The position numbers and the translations under genes are program-made. The notes under the pieces are model-generated. The model searched no databases, was not told where the DNA came from, and saw only the letters and a program-made list of their open reading frames with translations. Shown one piece after another: positions 43,022-53,904 of a stretch of DNA of 64,000 nucleotides. Source of the stretch: Hyposmocoma kahamanoa. Its lineage: Eukaryota; Arthropoda; Insecta; Lepidoptera; Cosmopterigidae. Where the stretch lies: contig NW_020654422.1 in NCBI RefSeq assembly GCF_003589595.1, forward strand, positions 7,982,385-8,046,384, given 5' to 3'. Position 1 is the stretch's first letter. Each line of letters begins with the position of its first letter.

Positions 43022-43997
43022 TCGGTGTGGTTATATTAAATAGTTGGATTGATCATCAACGACCATCCGCGATTCCATTTTAAGCGTCGACGCTAATTTT
43101 AAGGACGTTCATTCTAAATTTAGAACGAAATTATACAGCACAATAAGCCCGTGTTCCTCGAAGTCTATTCACATAAATATCACCCCAGAAATAGCGTAAA
43201 TAATTCATTAGGTCGCAAATACGACTTTGGAAACAAACAGAGGAACTGAGGCGTTCTTGTTTGGTGTAAAAAATGGTAGTCAATAAAATGTAGTGTGTTC
43301 TCGGGAGGCAAGAGAGAGGAGTTCGGTGTTCGATCTTACATCCATCATGCTCAGTGGTCGCACTCCTTAGATTGATCGCCGGCGCCGGCCGCGCGACACA
43401 CTATCGATACGCAGTGACGAACTCGGGGCTTTTAGTTTGTGTTCCCAACAGTGGCCAGTGTCCTTTGAGACTTTTACAATGCTTAGAAGACAATGGATAG
43501 ATTTATTGCTCGTTTTTCTCAGAGTAATCTGCCTTCCGAATGGGGAATAGAGCATAACAAGAATAGTGTAGTGGACTGTATAAATGTTATAATGCTATAA
43601 GTGAGTAGGTACTTACAGAAGTTATTAAAAAAGTTACACATTATAATACAAAACTTTGAATATAACGGCTACATTTATATGCATATTATAATAAAGAATA
43701 ATAGTAAATTGCATTTAGGGCAAGACAAATGTGTCTGAACGAGATAATTAATTATCTGTATTTCAGACATCAGCGCTCTTCCGTGAATACAAGAACATGT
43801 AACAGATTAAAAAAATAACGTTATCTTTTAAAGTAGGCTAGAAGTTTACTGGAAGTTTTTAAAGTAGACTAGAAGACTAGTAGAATTTAAGTTTAAATTT
43901 AAATTATAAGAAGATTGCAAAAACAAGAACAATTAAAAGTCAAATTTCCAAGAATCTGCAATAAAAACTGTAAAAAAAATCTGTAATAGAATAATGC
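43022..43997. other. Gene-free stretch, nothing recognised
   Basis: A GC-rich spot, GCCGGCGCCGGCCGCGCG, lies at about 43378-43395. A minus ORF over it (43367-43555) shows no domain. Confidence 0.35.
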
Positions 43998-44210
43998 GTT
44001 AAATCTGCTGGTTCTTTATGTAGCTTAGTTGGAGGAGTATACTGTATGCTGAAGGTGCCAGTTCGAATCCAGCCGCATCATAGGATTTTTTCTAAGTATT
44101 CTATATTTGCATTAATAATTACGACAAACTAGTGCAGTAATTTCATGAAAAATAATTATAATCGTGGTTGTGAAAATCGTGATATCCAATAAATTTAATA
44201 AAAACAATTA
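43998..44210 (+). mobile_element. SINE-3 copy
   Basis: AAATCTGCTGGTTC, TGTAGCTTAGTTGGAGG (A box) and AGTTCGAATCCAGCC (B box), then ATTAATAATTACGACAAAC, CAGTAATTTCATG and GATATCCAATAAATTT. Confidence 0.8.
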
Positions 44211-44516
44211 AGTTAAATATTTCATAAAAACATTTCGAATACAAGTAGTATATAAAACTGTACAAAAGTTGCAGTTGCAATGGTTTTCTATAACTACAAA
44301 GAGAAGTTTTATTTGGTTGCCTATAAAATAAAGAGAATTTGTAACGTAGGCGATCGCTGTCAACTTATGAAACACATGTTTTTTGAATGCTTTACCCATC
44401 ATGGTTGTTTTTTAACACTACAATACGCACAACTACAACCATCTTCTGTAATCTTAATTAAGCATTCATATAAAATTCAATTAAGGAATTTAGGCATTCT
44501 TACCTTGTATATGATG

Positions 44517-44524
44517 TCATAGAG
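44517..44524. repeat. Left target-site duplication of hAT MITE
   Basis: TCATAGAG, repeated exactly at 44733-44740. Confidence 0.85.
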
Positions 44525-44732
44525 CAGGGTTTGTTAACCTTTTTTTAGTCATGGAACCCTCTCAAAACTTCAAAGTGCTCACGGACCCTTTCCGAAAAGT
44601 ATACCTATTTACTCACAACATATTGTATACCAATTTTTATATTAATGCATTATGTTAGGTAGACTCGCCATGGACCTCCAGAGTTTATTTGACGGACTTC
44701 TTAGAGATCCATAGACCACAGGTTAAACTCTG
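44525..44732. mobile_element. hAT-like MITE, 208 bp
   Basis: Termini are CAGGGTTTGTTAACCT and, inverted, CAGAGTTTAACCTG, flanked by a perfect 8-bp duplication (TCATAGAG). The interior has CATGGAACCCTC and GAGATCCATAGACC near the ends. This is the style of hAT MITEs starting CAG.GGTTCTCAACC. No ORF. The intact duplication suggests a fairly recent insertion. Confidence 0.85.
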
Positions 44733-44740
44733 TCATAGAG
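44733..44740. repeat. Right target-site duplication of hAT MITE
   Basis: TCATAGAG, identical to 44517-44524. Confidence 0.85.
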
Positions 44741-45321
44741 GAACGACGAATATAAAAAACGTATGCATTACGACTATTGTTGACCTGCAAGAAGAATTTA
44801 CGTTTTAGCCCTCTGCTATTATTAAGTACGTATGTAAGGAGATTTCCAATACATCTCTGTAACTATCCCGGTTATTCAGCCGAAAATACAGTGGCTAAGT
44901 ACCGAAGAAACAGTGACAAAAATGGTGAAAGCAAACAAATGCGCTGTCGATATCGTGACAGAAGGATTGATAGTTACTGGAGTAGTCTTGCCCCGCGCTC
45001 CGCGCTTCTCGCCCACCCTAGCTTATTTCCACACCCACTACTAAAGACAGGCTTTTAATACTGAATGTAAAAGGCAATTAATATCCATAAATGAACCTTA
45101 GAAATACAGGTAGTAAGTTCAATTGTTTAATCGGAATGAAAAAATGTTTTCTTAATGACAACAGTCACGTAAAAAAATTTAAAAACGTTTTTTAGTTTAA
45201 GACCGAATATTCGCTAGAAAATACCTTTACTCGACATTGGGAATACATGTGTAATAGTAAGTAGGTATATCACTTGGCCTCATATAAAACGTAATATTTT
45301 GCATTTTATAGCGTAGATATT
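44741..45321. other. Gene-free stretch, nothing recognised
   Basis: A 93-codon ORF at 44777-45058 has no recognisable features. Confidence 0.4.
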
Positions 45322-45480
45322 TTATTTTGAAATTCAAACTCAAATAATCTATATTTCATAGGTAAATTGCATTCGAAACGTCGTACTGATTAAATTCTAC
45401 TGCTCATGCGTAAGGCAGATTTCCCTGAGAAGAATGAGCAAGAAATTCTAGGGGTTGTTCTTTGTAAATAAGCGTAGGTA
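45322..45480 (-). mobile_element. LINE 3' UTR fragment, same family as the 6.1-7.7 kb LINE
   Basis: On the minus strand AACAACCCCTAGAATTTC, TTGCTCATTCTTCTCAGGG, GAGCAGTAG and TTTACCTATGAAATA, then ATTATTTGAGTTTGAATTT. These parallel 7545-7672 block by block, including a decayed TTTGACTTTGACTTT tail. Confidence 0.65.
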
Positions 45481-45562
45481 CATAATTTTATCATTTACAA
45501 TATTTATTTCAAACAATTTAGATCGAGACTAGTTTGAAGAGCTAAACGGGTCGCTACCACGG

Positions 45563-45598
45563 ATTTTTGTCATCCATGCGTACATGGATGACAAAAAT
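45563..45598. repeat. Perfect 16-bp hairpin, 4-nt loop
   Basis: ATTTTTGTCATCCATG and CATGGATGACAAAAAT are exact complements around the loop CGTA. The arms look like two fused termini or a palindromic site. Confidence 0.9.
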
Positions 45599-46111
45599 TC
45601 GTAACCATATCAATAACTTTTAAAATAAAGCGTTTACTTCACTGTACATTTAAACCTCGTGAATGGCAAATTTTGAATATCAACCGAAAACGTTTTATAG
45701 ACTCGTATACATTGCCCCTTAAATGAATTTGTATCTTTGTGAAGACGACTGTCAAAAATAGCCAGTTTTATTTAGTCAAATAATAACTAGATGTATAATA
45801 TATAAATAGAATCATCTTTATTGACTAAAACAGCTAGTAACATTGATATTATAACAATAATTACTAATCTAGGACATACTATTCATTGGTGGACACTGGT
45901 ATACTATACCAGGCTTATATCTTAGACGCCAGTCACTCCCGTTAAATGATGGATACATAATCATAATATGTTATATTGGACGGGGACGGGAATAAATACG
46001 TTAGATGTACAATTATGTATATATATAATATAATATAGTTCCACTATTCCCGGTCAAACATTAGGCGCAAACATATTGAAAGCATATTGTATATTAAGCC
46101 ATTATATAACA

Positions 46112-46375
46112 AACCATGGTAGCTTAATGGTGTGACCAACCGTCTCTCACCTGTTAGTTTGTCGGAATTCACGTGCGAAAGTAATTTTAAAATGTACCAT
46201 GAACTTTTCGGTGAAGGAAAAACATGCACGTCAAAGAAGAGTCACAACCCTCGGAAAACGTGTGAAATCTCCAACATGCGTTGGGCCAACATGGCGGACT
46301 ATGGCCTACACCCTCGCCTGTGACGAGACCCGTGGCCAGCAGTAGGACGTATCAATAGGTTGATAATGAAGGTGT
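46112..46375 (+). mobile_element. SINE-4 copy
   Basis: The head CCATGGTAGCTTAATGGTG, then TTTTCGGTGAAGGAAAAAC, GGGCCAACATGGCGGACTAT and CCAGCAGTAGGACGTATC, ending GGTTGATAATGAAGG. The B box is lost. Confidence 0.75.
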
Positions 46376-46599
46376 ATATTTAGTAACATGCAGTAAATAA
46401 CAATAATCAGGATATAAAACTATTTATACTTGTTGTAACATAACTGCACTGTGTAATCGCACATGGGCGTGTAAGCATGTATATATATATCTAATAAATA
46501 AGTAAATCATTTAAACGCGTTGATATTGATTTAGCTCGATATTAATAAAAACCCACTAGTTAAAATAAAATAAGGAATAAAAAAATGGCAATAAATTTC

Positions 46600-46882
46600 A
46601 CAAAGAAATTTTTTGAGTACATTCTCCGTCTTTTATTTTACATTACTTTAATACTACTGCGGAATCAAGGGTACTTTTACACTTAGGGCACTTTCAAATC
46701 AGACGCTTACAGAAACGCTGCAGTGGCGCTGCAGTCGCGCCACTAGAAATGTTCATACAATATCTAGTTTGGACTGTGGCGCTACAGCTACGCTTCTAAA
46801 TATTATGATTTCTTGATTCCGCAGTAGTATTCAAGTAATGTTGATTAAAATACGGAGAATGAATTAAAAAAAATATCTTTGT
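46600..46882. mobile_element. MITE with ~70-bp terminal inverted repeats
   Basis: The left arm ATTCTCCGTCTTTTA, CATTACTTTAATAC, TACTGCGGAATCAAG (46621-46669) is mirrored at 46812-46860 (inverted ATTCTCCGTATTTTA, CATTACTTGAATAC, TACTGCGGAATCAAG). Weaker similarity extends outward to 46600 and 46882. The centre holds GCGCTGCAGTCGCGCCAC and GTGGCGCTACAGC, a second layer of inverted repeats. No ORF, and no target duplication resolved. It lies ~400 bp upstream of the host exon. Confidence 0.75.
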
Positions 46883-46892
46883 TACATTTAAC

Positions 46893-47115
46893 TGCCTCCG
46901 TAGCCGAACAGTTACCATGCAGGACTGCCACGCAAAGGTCTTGGGTTCGATTCCCAGGCCGGGAGAAATATGTTTATGGCCTACATTTGTTTCTCTCGTG
47001 AGTTTGGGTAATTTGTGGTTGTTTATGTGTGTTTCCTTTCCATGGCACCCGCGATACAGGGTTTCCCTAGTGCGAGGCTATGAGTGTGTTGCGCTGTTAT
47101 TATTATTATTTATTA
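46893..47115 (+). mobile_element. SINE-1 copy, full length
   Basis: TGCCTCCGTAGCCGAACAG (A box), TGGGTTCGATTCCCAGGCC (B box), TATGGCCTACATTTG and GTTTCCCTAGTGCGAGG, then a TTATTATTATT tail. It sits directly beside the MITE and ends ~165 bp before the host exon. Confidence 0.85.
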
Positions 47116-47279
47116 CTATTTTTTTGTCCCTTATTTTGACAAGTGGGTTTTGATTAATTCTGCAGCACTTTTAAAAACCTCCAATTTAAAGGCGCCCTTA
47201 GGGCACCTATTTAGCTCACATTAGGCCAAGCAATAATTATACGATGTAGATGCAAAATAACGCCATTACCTTGTTGCAG

Positions 47280-47382
47280 AATTCGTGATGTCCGAAGGCG
47301 GACACGGCGGGAACGGCACCTACCAGGCGAGATCGCCCATGTCCAGTTCCACCACAGGACATTCCAGCTCTAGCCATCACAG
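47280..47382 (+). CDS. Internal coding exon of an unidentified host gene
   Basis: The exon is 103 nt, between a pyrimidine-containing acceptor (CCATTACCTTGTTGCAG, ending 47279) and a consensus donor (CACAG/GTAAGAAT, starting 47383). Only one frame is open across it: 2 nt, 33 codons, then 2 nt. It reads FVMSEGGHGGNG, TYQARSPMSSS, TTGHSSSSHH. An ATG at 47288 has a purine at -3, so it could be a start codon of an isoform or simply an internal Met. The peptide is Gly/Ser/His-rich and probably disordered, with an RSP motif that could be phosphorylated. Composition is clearly GC-richer than the flanking DNA. I do not recognise the gene. No other exon is visible, so flanking introns would exceed 16 kb downstream and probably much more upstream. 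Confidence 0.6.
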
Positions 47383-48619
47383 GTAAGAATAAAGTTACAT
47401 AAACTGTTTAAATTAATCCAATCTCTAATAGGTTATTACTATCTCTTATCCGATACACAATGTAATAAATACGCGCTATCTCTACACTCTAGGCGATCAC
47501 TCACATATTATATGCACACGAAATAAAATACAGTCGTAACTGAGAAAATATGGCATTAAGAAAGCACGACTTGAAAGTTTAAAAAAATACTGAATGGAAC
47601 CAATAAATTTATATTCTCGTTTACAAGAGGGGAACCAGAAGATAACTATAACATTCATTCAGTATTTTCTTTTATTTTCAAATCGTGTTATCTCTTTTCC
47701 ATCATGTTTGAGTTACGACAATATTTGGTTTCAAGTGTTATATATTATAATAATTACTGTATTGATTTTTTTCAACAAAATAACTAAAAAAATTCAAAAT
47801 TCTTGGTTACGTCCATACTTTACAGTAGCTTTTAAGTAATAAAGTCACCGAGTATGCAGGTAAAAGCCTACAAATTTAATAAAGAGATTTTTGCGATAAA
47901 AGAGTTCCTAACGAGAGGTTAAAAAACCTTTATTAATGCACTTATATTCTAAAATTTCCTTTGAGAGACCCTCCGAAATTAATTTTTGCTCTCATCAAAA
48001 GGATCGAGAATGCTTTGCATTCCGACCGTGCGTTGAATAGAAAAGCCAAATTTCAACGTGTCAAATTCAATGAAATCGTCCAATATGGTCTGTAATTAAC
48101 TATAATAGGACGTGGTGCCTTTAAATTATAGCTCTAATTTCTTTCAAAGCAAATCTCAAAGCTAATAAAAAATTGATGGGTTCTCCCGCTACGCGCTGCC
48201 CGCGCCGTAAAAGTGCCTGTGACGTTCCACATTAATTTAAACTTATCCGCGAGAAAATACTTCCAACTTTTGAATTGAGAATGTACTTTAATTTACATTT
48301 TTAATCCTAGTTTTATTTACTTCGTTTTATTTAATCGCAAGCTACGGGAATTAGTGGCTTAGTTAATTAATGAGGTATTCCATGGTAACTTCATCTCTTA
48401 GAACTTTTTAATGTTCGAACTTAAAACGTTATAATGATGTTAAAAAACAAGCTTGTTATTTTTCTAAGAAGCCTTAAAGCCTTTTTCTTGCAATGCGGAT
48501 CTAACGAACTAAAATAACAATCTTTAATGTGAGATTTAACAAGAATAAACATAACTTTCTTTCATCAACTGTTTTTTTCCTTTGTAAATCTAAAAGACAT
48601 TTACTTAATTATAATTGTC
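47383..48619. other. Putative intron start; nothing recognised
   Basis: The donor GTAAGAAT begins this stretch. No repeat of the window's families was seen until 48620. Confidence 0.4.
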
Positions 48620-48700
48620 ACAAGTCATTTCAAACGTTTCGAAGACAAGTGAAGCCTTAGACTTGCATTGGACCAGTGTGGTGGACTATTATTGGTGTTA
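48620..48700 (+). mobile_element. SINE-4 body fragment
   Basis: CTTGCATTGGACCAGTG and GTGGACTATTATTGG correspond to CTGCATTGGACCAGAG in the copy at 52236-52515 and GCGGACTATGGCC at 46 kb. Confidence 0.45.
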
Positions 48701-49282
48701 ATCCTCACCTACGTAATGGATTTCATACTGTGACTTACCTCCTGTTACATTACTGTGACCTTATATACGGATTTTCTAAATTTTAATGTAAGTAATAAAA
48801 TAACTGTGATACGTAATATAGCCACATTAGAGGAAGTGCTGTTTTCCATTTTTTCTCTACCGTAGTAAGTGCGCTTTAAAATAAAGCCCAGCATTGTGCT
48901 CCACACTATTTTACTGACGACGTACCTAACTGAATTTGCCCCTCTTTGCACGTGAACTAAAAGTTTAAAAGTGAAATTTTGCACTGCGTCACAGGCTTTT
49001 ATTCAATTTGCCGACCTTTTGCGGGTTCAGATGAAACCCTATTAGCATCGCTCCTGCTCTCGTGCCTCCATCATTCATTTATAGATTGAAATCACGATAC
49101 AAGCGTCAATTGTTATTTTTGAAGGGCGCTGTTGGTCTTGCTTTTAAGGTAAATATTAAATTAAATGTTATGCTTTTATTCAAATTGATTTCATTGTAAT
49201 GTAAAAAATTGTACGTCGTCAATAAGTAGGTATATGTGTGACATTTAATATTACTTTCATTTTAAGAAAAAGTCTTTCAATC
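48701..49282. other. Gene-free stretch, nothing recognised
   Basis: No exon or shared repeat seen. Confidence 0.4.
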
Positions 49283-49545
49283 AAGTTATTAGGTTTTCGC
49301 GAATGTTACACATAGAACAACTCACAAATGAAACAATTTTTTGAATCTAAATCGCGTATATTTGTTTTTTCGGGCACCTTACAGGTTCCATGGTCACGGT
49401 TGACTGAGGTAAAGTAAATCATCCAATTATATCAATAAATGGCCCGAAACGTTGGTTTGTCTGAAAAACAAATGGACGCGAATTTAAAAAACTAAACGAA
49501 AATTAATTTTATTTTCATTTCCTATAAATTTTTCAATTTTCGTCG
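49283..49545. mobile_element. PLE terminal repeats, foldback unit with 40-bp spacer
   Basis: The plus arm (TTAGGTTTTCGCGAATG, ATCTAAATCGCGTATA, CCATGGTCACGGTTGAC) is separated by a short AT-rich spacer from the inverted arm (GGCCCGAAACGTTGG, TTTGTCTGAAAAACAAA, TTTTCATTTCCTAT). The reverse strand keeps the GTGACCATGG box. Confidence 0.65.
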
Positions 49546-50091
49546 TACTCATTCACGCAGATACATGTATATAAATAATTCTTACACGAACCATTATACC
49601 GAAAATCAATTCCTATATAGTTGGTATAGCGATCAAATTAACTCCTAACTGTAGTAAGTTCTAAAACTGCATACGTAATTCCACCTATGCAAGGATCCTC
49701 TCTGGTGACGTCACAATTTTATGTAATTAACGTACGTACTCGGATGGTCCGTGGTCACACCGCCGGCGTTATCTGAATACATTAGGCACAATCTACGTGC
49801 TTTGACTGGCGGAATATTCGTCCGTTAACGACTCGCTCTCTCGGGCTTTGTCTTGTCATAAACTAGCCCCAGTACTATCTCTGACCTCAACAATCCCTAG
49901 ACTCTAACTGCACATTAAGCAGGCAGACGTCCTTGACACGCGTGTGTAGAGCCTTATTCAGTATTATATTGTTGATACAACTTGAACTTATTGCGTTATT
50001 GTTTTTATTATACTTATTGGTGTACACCCGAATGCTTCTGTCTTATATCTTAAAATATTAATCCGTGGTAAATAAGTTATTTACAAAGTTG
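49546..50091. other. Gene-free stretch, nothing recognised
   Basis: No exon or shared repeat seen. Confidence 0.4.
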
Positions 50092-50215
50092 GCCTGTAAT
50101 TTCACCAGCAGGCCTACTCTTCAAAACCCTAACGCAGCTCAAGCGGCAGAACCAGGTTAGGGGGCATTACTTCCCTGAATGAATTCTTTCACAAAAATCT
50201 CTTCTGCTACTTAAA
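50092..50215 (-). repeat. Family A retroposon fragment (sense 5' half)
   Basis: GGCCTGTAATTTCACCAGC, CTCTTCAAAACCC, TTACTTCCCTGAATGAA and TCTTCTGCTACT. Confidence 0.65.
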
Positions 50216-51098
50216 CTTATCATCACGACATGTATCACGACAAAAGGTTACAAAGTACCATAATAATTAAACATACTTTAAAAGTCTTCTAAACACATAA
50301 TTAACAAAAACATTACAATGACATTGTAATTTATTGTATTGTAATTTACGCGACGTCAAAGAGATCAGAAAACTGAAACAATGAATGTATGTTTCCGACT
50401 TATTTTGCCTTTATATTACACAATTGGCGCAGAAATTAACTGTCACCCACCGGCGCCCAGTATAACATAACAAGAACTTGGCACAAAGGATCCAGTTATT
50501 ACAAGTGAGTTACTCGTTTATGAACCTAACTCGTTAACCTTTTGCTGGATAAAAAATATGTACAATTTTACACTGTTTGTAAAGAAATTTTTCCCAATTA
50601 GAATATTTTGCGTGAACGAGAAAAGCCATTCTGTAATTTTAAAATTATTACAAATTATCATTTTTAAATTATTATTTATGCTTACTTGCGACAGAATAAC
50701 GTAAGGATGATTAAAAAAAATACAAAATAATTTATTTTTACAAATGAACTTGTGCAGGTACATTACAATTTAGTTACGACAAAGAACCAGATAACACTCA
50801 ATTGTAGCGTATATCGCGTTCAGAGAATTTCCTACGATTCCTGCACTAGGCAAAGCCTGTCTCGCAGGTAATCGATAAAAACATTGTTACTATTAAAAGA
50901 ATAACGCCAAAGCAAGGAGAATTTTGTTAATTTTTTTTTTTGAGAAATTGTACATATTATGATCAAAAATTATTATTGTTATATAATACATTATTTTATT
51001 TTATCTTATTATATTAGATTATATATATATATTGTATAATGTATAATATTCTTTATATTTTTAATTCAATACCAATTACCTTATATACCTTTATAAAG
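50216..51098. other. AT-rich gene-free stretch
   Basis: A short (AT)n near 51020. Nothing else recognised. Confidence 0.4.
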
Positions 51099-51205
51099 GA
51101 TGAGTGTGTGTGTTTATGGCATTATGTGTGTGTGTGTGTGCGTAAGTGCGAGCGTACATACGTGTGTGTGTGTGTATGTGCATGCGTGCGTGCGTGTGTG
51201 CGTGA
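51099..51205. repeat. GT-rich imperfect microsatellite
   Basis: Several GTGTGTGTGT runs interrupted by GCGTGCGTGCGTG units. Alternating purine-pyrimidine sequence of this sort can adopt Z-DNA. Confidence 0.9.
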
Positions 51206-51410
51206 TTGATTTAATGTTTTTGGTATTGTTTTTTTATTCATAATTTTTGTTTTGCTGTGCATGTAAACCCGTAATTGTAATTATTTTCTCCTGTATTTAG
51301 GTATGCAGGAAGAAATTTCTATTAGAAATAAGCAGTATTTTTGTTTGAGTTTTCCTTGTTTTTTGTTTTTTCTGTACACAAAATAGACATAAATTAAATA
51401 AATAAACATG
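51206..51410 (+). mobile_element. LINE-like 3' end, partner of the 32.3-kb copy
   Basis: GTTTTGCTGTGCATG, ATGCAGGAAGAAATTTC, TTTGTTTGAGTTTTCC and TTCTGTACACAAAATAG, then a TAAATTAAATAAATAAA tail. Confidence 0.6.
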
Positions 51411-51799
51411 TTTCTTTTTTATTTCATTCACTTATACCAAATTTTGGTTGCATTTACACGTATCATATTTTAACACCGATTTATGTAAAAAAATAAGGAT
51501 CGACTAAGCATAAGTCTGGGAGGTCTAGTGAAAAGAAAGTCTTTTGATATTCTAAGTAAAAACATTTATTTTCACGAATAAAAAGAACCAGCTGATTACT
51601 ACTAGGAGACGGTCACCGCCCGACACTCTGTGATCGAAATTACGCAGCTTGTTTTTGGGCGGTGATTGACTCAAATGGACTCAACCCATATCGACTATGC
51701 CTTATATGTTCGGTTATTGTTACTGTTACTATAAGTTGTACAATAATAAATAAATAGATGAAAAAAAAATTTAGAAGTTTATTCGCTGAAAAACCTTTT
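51411..51799. other. Gene-free stretch, nothing recognised
   Basis: No exon or shared repeat seen. Confidence 0.4.
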
Positions 51800-52093
51800 T
51801 TTATAATATTAAGTGACGGAACGAACAAGTCGTGCGCCTGATGGTAAGCTACGCGTCTTTCCATAACAGTTGCAGTGCCACTCAGAGATTTAAATCGCAA
51901 AGATCTGAGGGGAACTGTCAATGCGCCCGTCTTCCTGAGACATAAATTCACAAGTGCCACGTGTCTGTAATTTCACCAGCACCCTTGCCCTTCAACACCG
52001 GAACACAGTAACGCTGACATTACTGTTTGGCAGTAGAAATAGGTAAGTGGCAGAACTAACCTGGACGAACTCTTTCACATGGGGCTACTGGCA
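51800..52093 (-). repeat. Family A retroposon copy, near full length
   Basis: TTTTTTTATAATATTAAGTG to TTTCACATGGGGCTACTGG. All internal blocks are present. The fortuitous minus ORF at 51640-51960 is the sense 3' part read through. Confidence 0.85.
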
Positions 52094-52235
52094 CGCGAAT
52101 TTTTTATCATTTTCGTTATAGTTCCGAATAGATAAAATTACACGTGACTTGTGTAAAATTTACCAACAGTCATCTCAAATTATACAAAAAGAATCGTTAA
52201 TCATACTACGATAATTCTATAGCTTTTACAGTGCA

Positions 52236-52515
52236 CTGGTAGCGTAGTGGGAGAACGGAGGCTTCACAATTAGAGATGAACGATTCAAATGTCTGTGGCA
52301 ACTTGTGGTACCTATGACTTTAGTTCTTAAGTTACGTACATTAGTAATATCTCCTTAACAGCGAAGGAAAACAACGTGACAAAACCTGCATATCAAAGAC
52401 GGTTCACAAGCCTTGAATAACGTGGAAGGTTCCCAACCTGCATTGGACCAGAGTGGCGTCCCAAAAACCCTCTCTTTAGAGGACACCCATGTCCTGCAGT
52501 GGAACGTATAATGAT
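52236..52515 (+). mobile_element. SINE-4 copy, variant head
   Basis: ACTGGTAGCGTAGTGGGAG (A-box-like), AGCGAAGGAAAACAACGTG, GTGGAAGGTTCCCAACCTG, TGCATTGGACCAGAGTG and TCCTGCAGTGGAACGTATAA, ending in GATGATAT. Confidence 0.75.
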
Positions 52516-53269
52516 GATATAGTTTTGACGATTATCTATGGAACTACATAAAATAATCGTATTGGCAATGAATAGCAATGTGACTATTGTGCATACATAT
52601 ATATTTAGTTAATTCCTTTAACGTGCCTACCTCTGCCTGTAACCTCTGCGTGGCAGTGCAGCATGGTAACTTAAGATTTCTGTTGCTTATAAGGAATTTA
52701 TCATTATATTTGACCCATTTGATGAGCATAATAAAAATAATGATTGTTTCTTTTTTACGTTTGGTCGGTTCGATTACTGAATCGGAATGCAGTACTAGTT
52801 AAAAAAGTGATATTTCCATTTTCCATGCAGCAAAATAAGGATATCATTTCTCCAATATTTGAAGTACTTTACGTCTATGTACCTTTGGTATGGAACACCC
52901 TGTACATCATCGAGAATCTCCAACAAATGTTATCATTAAGTAACATTATATTTCGAGTTAGATTCATTATATATAAGATTTAAATTTAAGTTTGTTATTT
53001 ACTAATAAGCGGCCCAAGTATGGGCGAATCAAAGGTTAGCTCAAAAACAAAACGGTGTCGTCTCTTATAAAGGTATTTAACCAAAATATCTTCAATTTTG
53101 CAAACACGGTACGTCACCAATAAAAAAGTTTACCGCTTGAACGAGTTAACTACATTTTTCGAGGCCACTAAAGTGCATCTCAGCCCATTATGTCATTTAG
53201 TACTGTTTCAGTTTTACTATAACTCATCAAAAAGTTTCAATCAATTCAACACTATTCTCTTACTTATAG
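52516..53269. other. Gene-free stretch, nothing recognised
   Basis: No exon or shared repeat seen. Confidence 0.4.
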
Positions 53270-53276
53270 AAACTTA

Positions 53277-53596
53277 GCAGTAAAGCTCCTTGTGAAAGAG
53301 TGCGGCTAGGGTAGTACTGCCACCTTACCTATTTCTGCCGCCAAGCACTAATATCAGCATTATTGTGTTCCAGTTTTAAAGGGTTAATTTTGAAGGTTAA
53401 TTTCACCATCAGAGGTGGTGAATTTACAGGCACATGGGACTTGTCAATTTAAGTCTCAGGGTGACGGGCGCAGTGGCAGTGCCCCTCAGATCTTTGCAAT
53501 TTAAATCTCTGTGTGCCACTGTAACTGTTATTGACAGGCGTGTAGCTTACCATCAGGCGCACGACTTGTTCGTCCCATCACTTGATATTATGAAAA
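53277..53596 (+). repeat. Family A retroposon copy with target duplication
   Basis: Runs from GCAGTAAAGCTCCTTGTG to TTGATATTATGAAAA. AAACTTA at 53270-53276 is repeated at 53597-53603, directly after the A-tail, as expected for target-primed retroposition. A ~25-bp local duplication near 53395 (TTTTGAAGGTTAATTTC) is private to this copy. Confidence 0.85.
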
Positions 53597-53603
53597 AAAC
53601 TTA

Positions 53604-53904
53604 ATAGTACTAGTATGACGTGTAAAGTCGTTTTCGTAATAGATTCGGTATTAAATGGGTATAAGTCAAACTTTCTTCAACGACACGTAATAATGAATAT
53701 AACCGTATTTTATGAACACAAAACTCGGTTTGAAGGAATATAATTAAAGCAACTAGTCATGAATAATTGCCAAGGTGATGAAATTGATTGTTCTATATCC
53801 CTAATTTGTCACAAATGCATTGGATACCAAATCAAAGAGGGTTCTTTGGAATTCAGAACGGGTGTTATCGAAATTTTGGATGGGAAATTCAATAATTGTA
53901 AACG
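53604..53904. other. Gene-free stretch, nothing recognised
   Basis: No exon or shared repeat seen. Confidence 0.4.
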
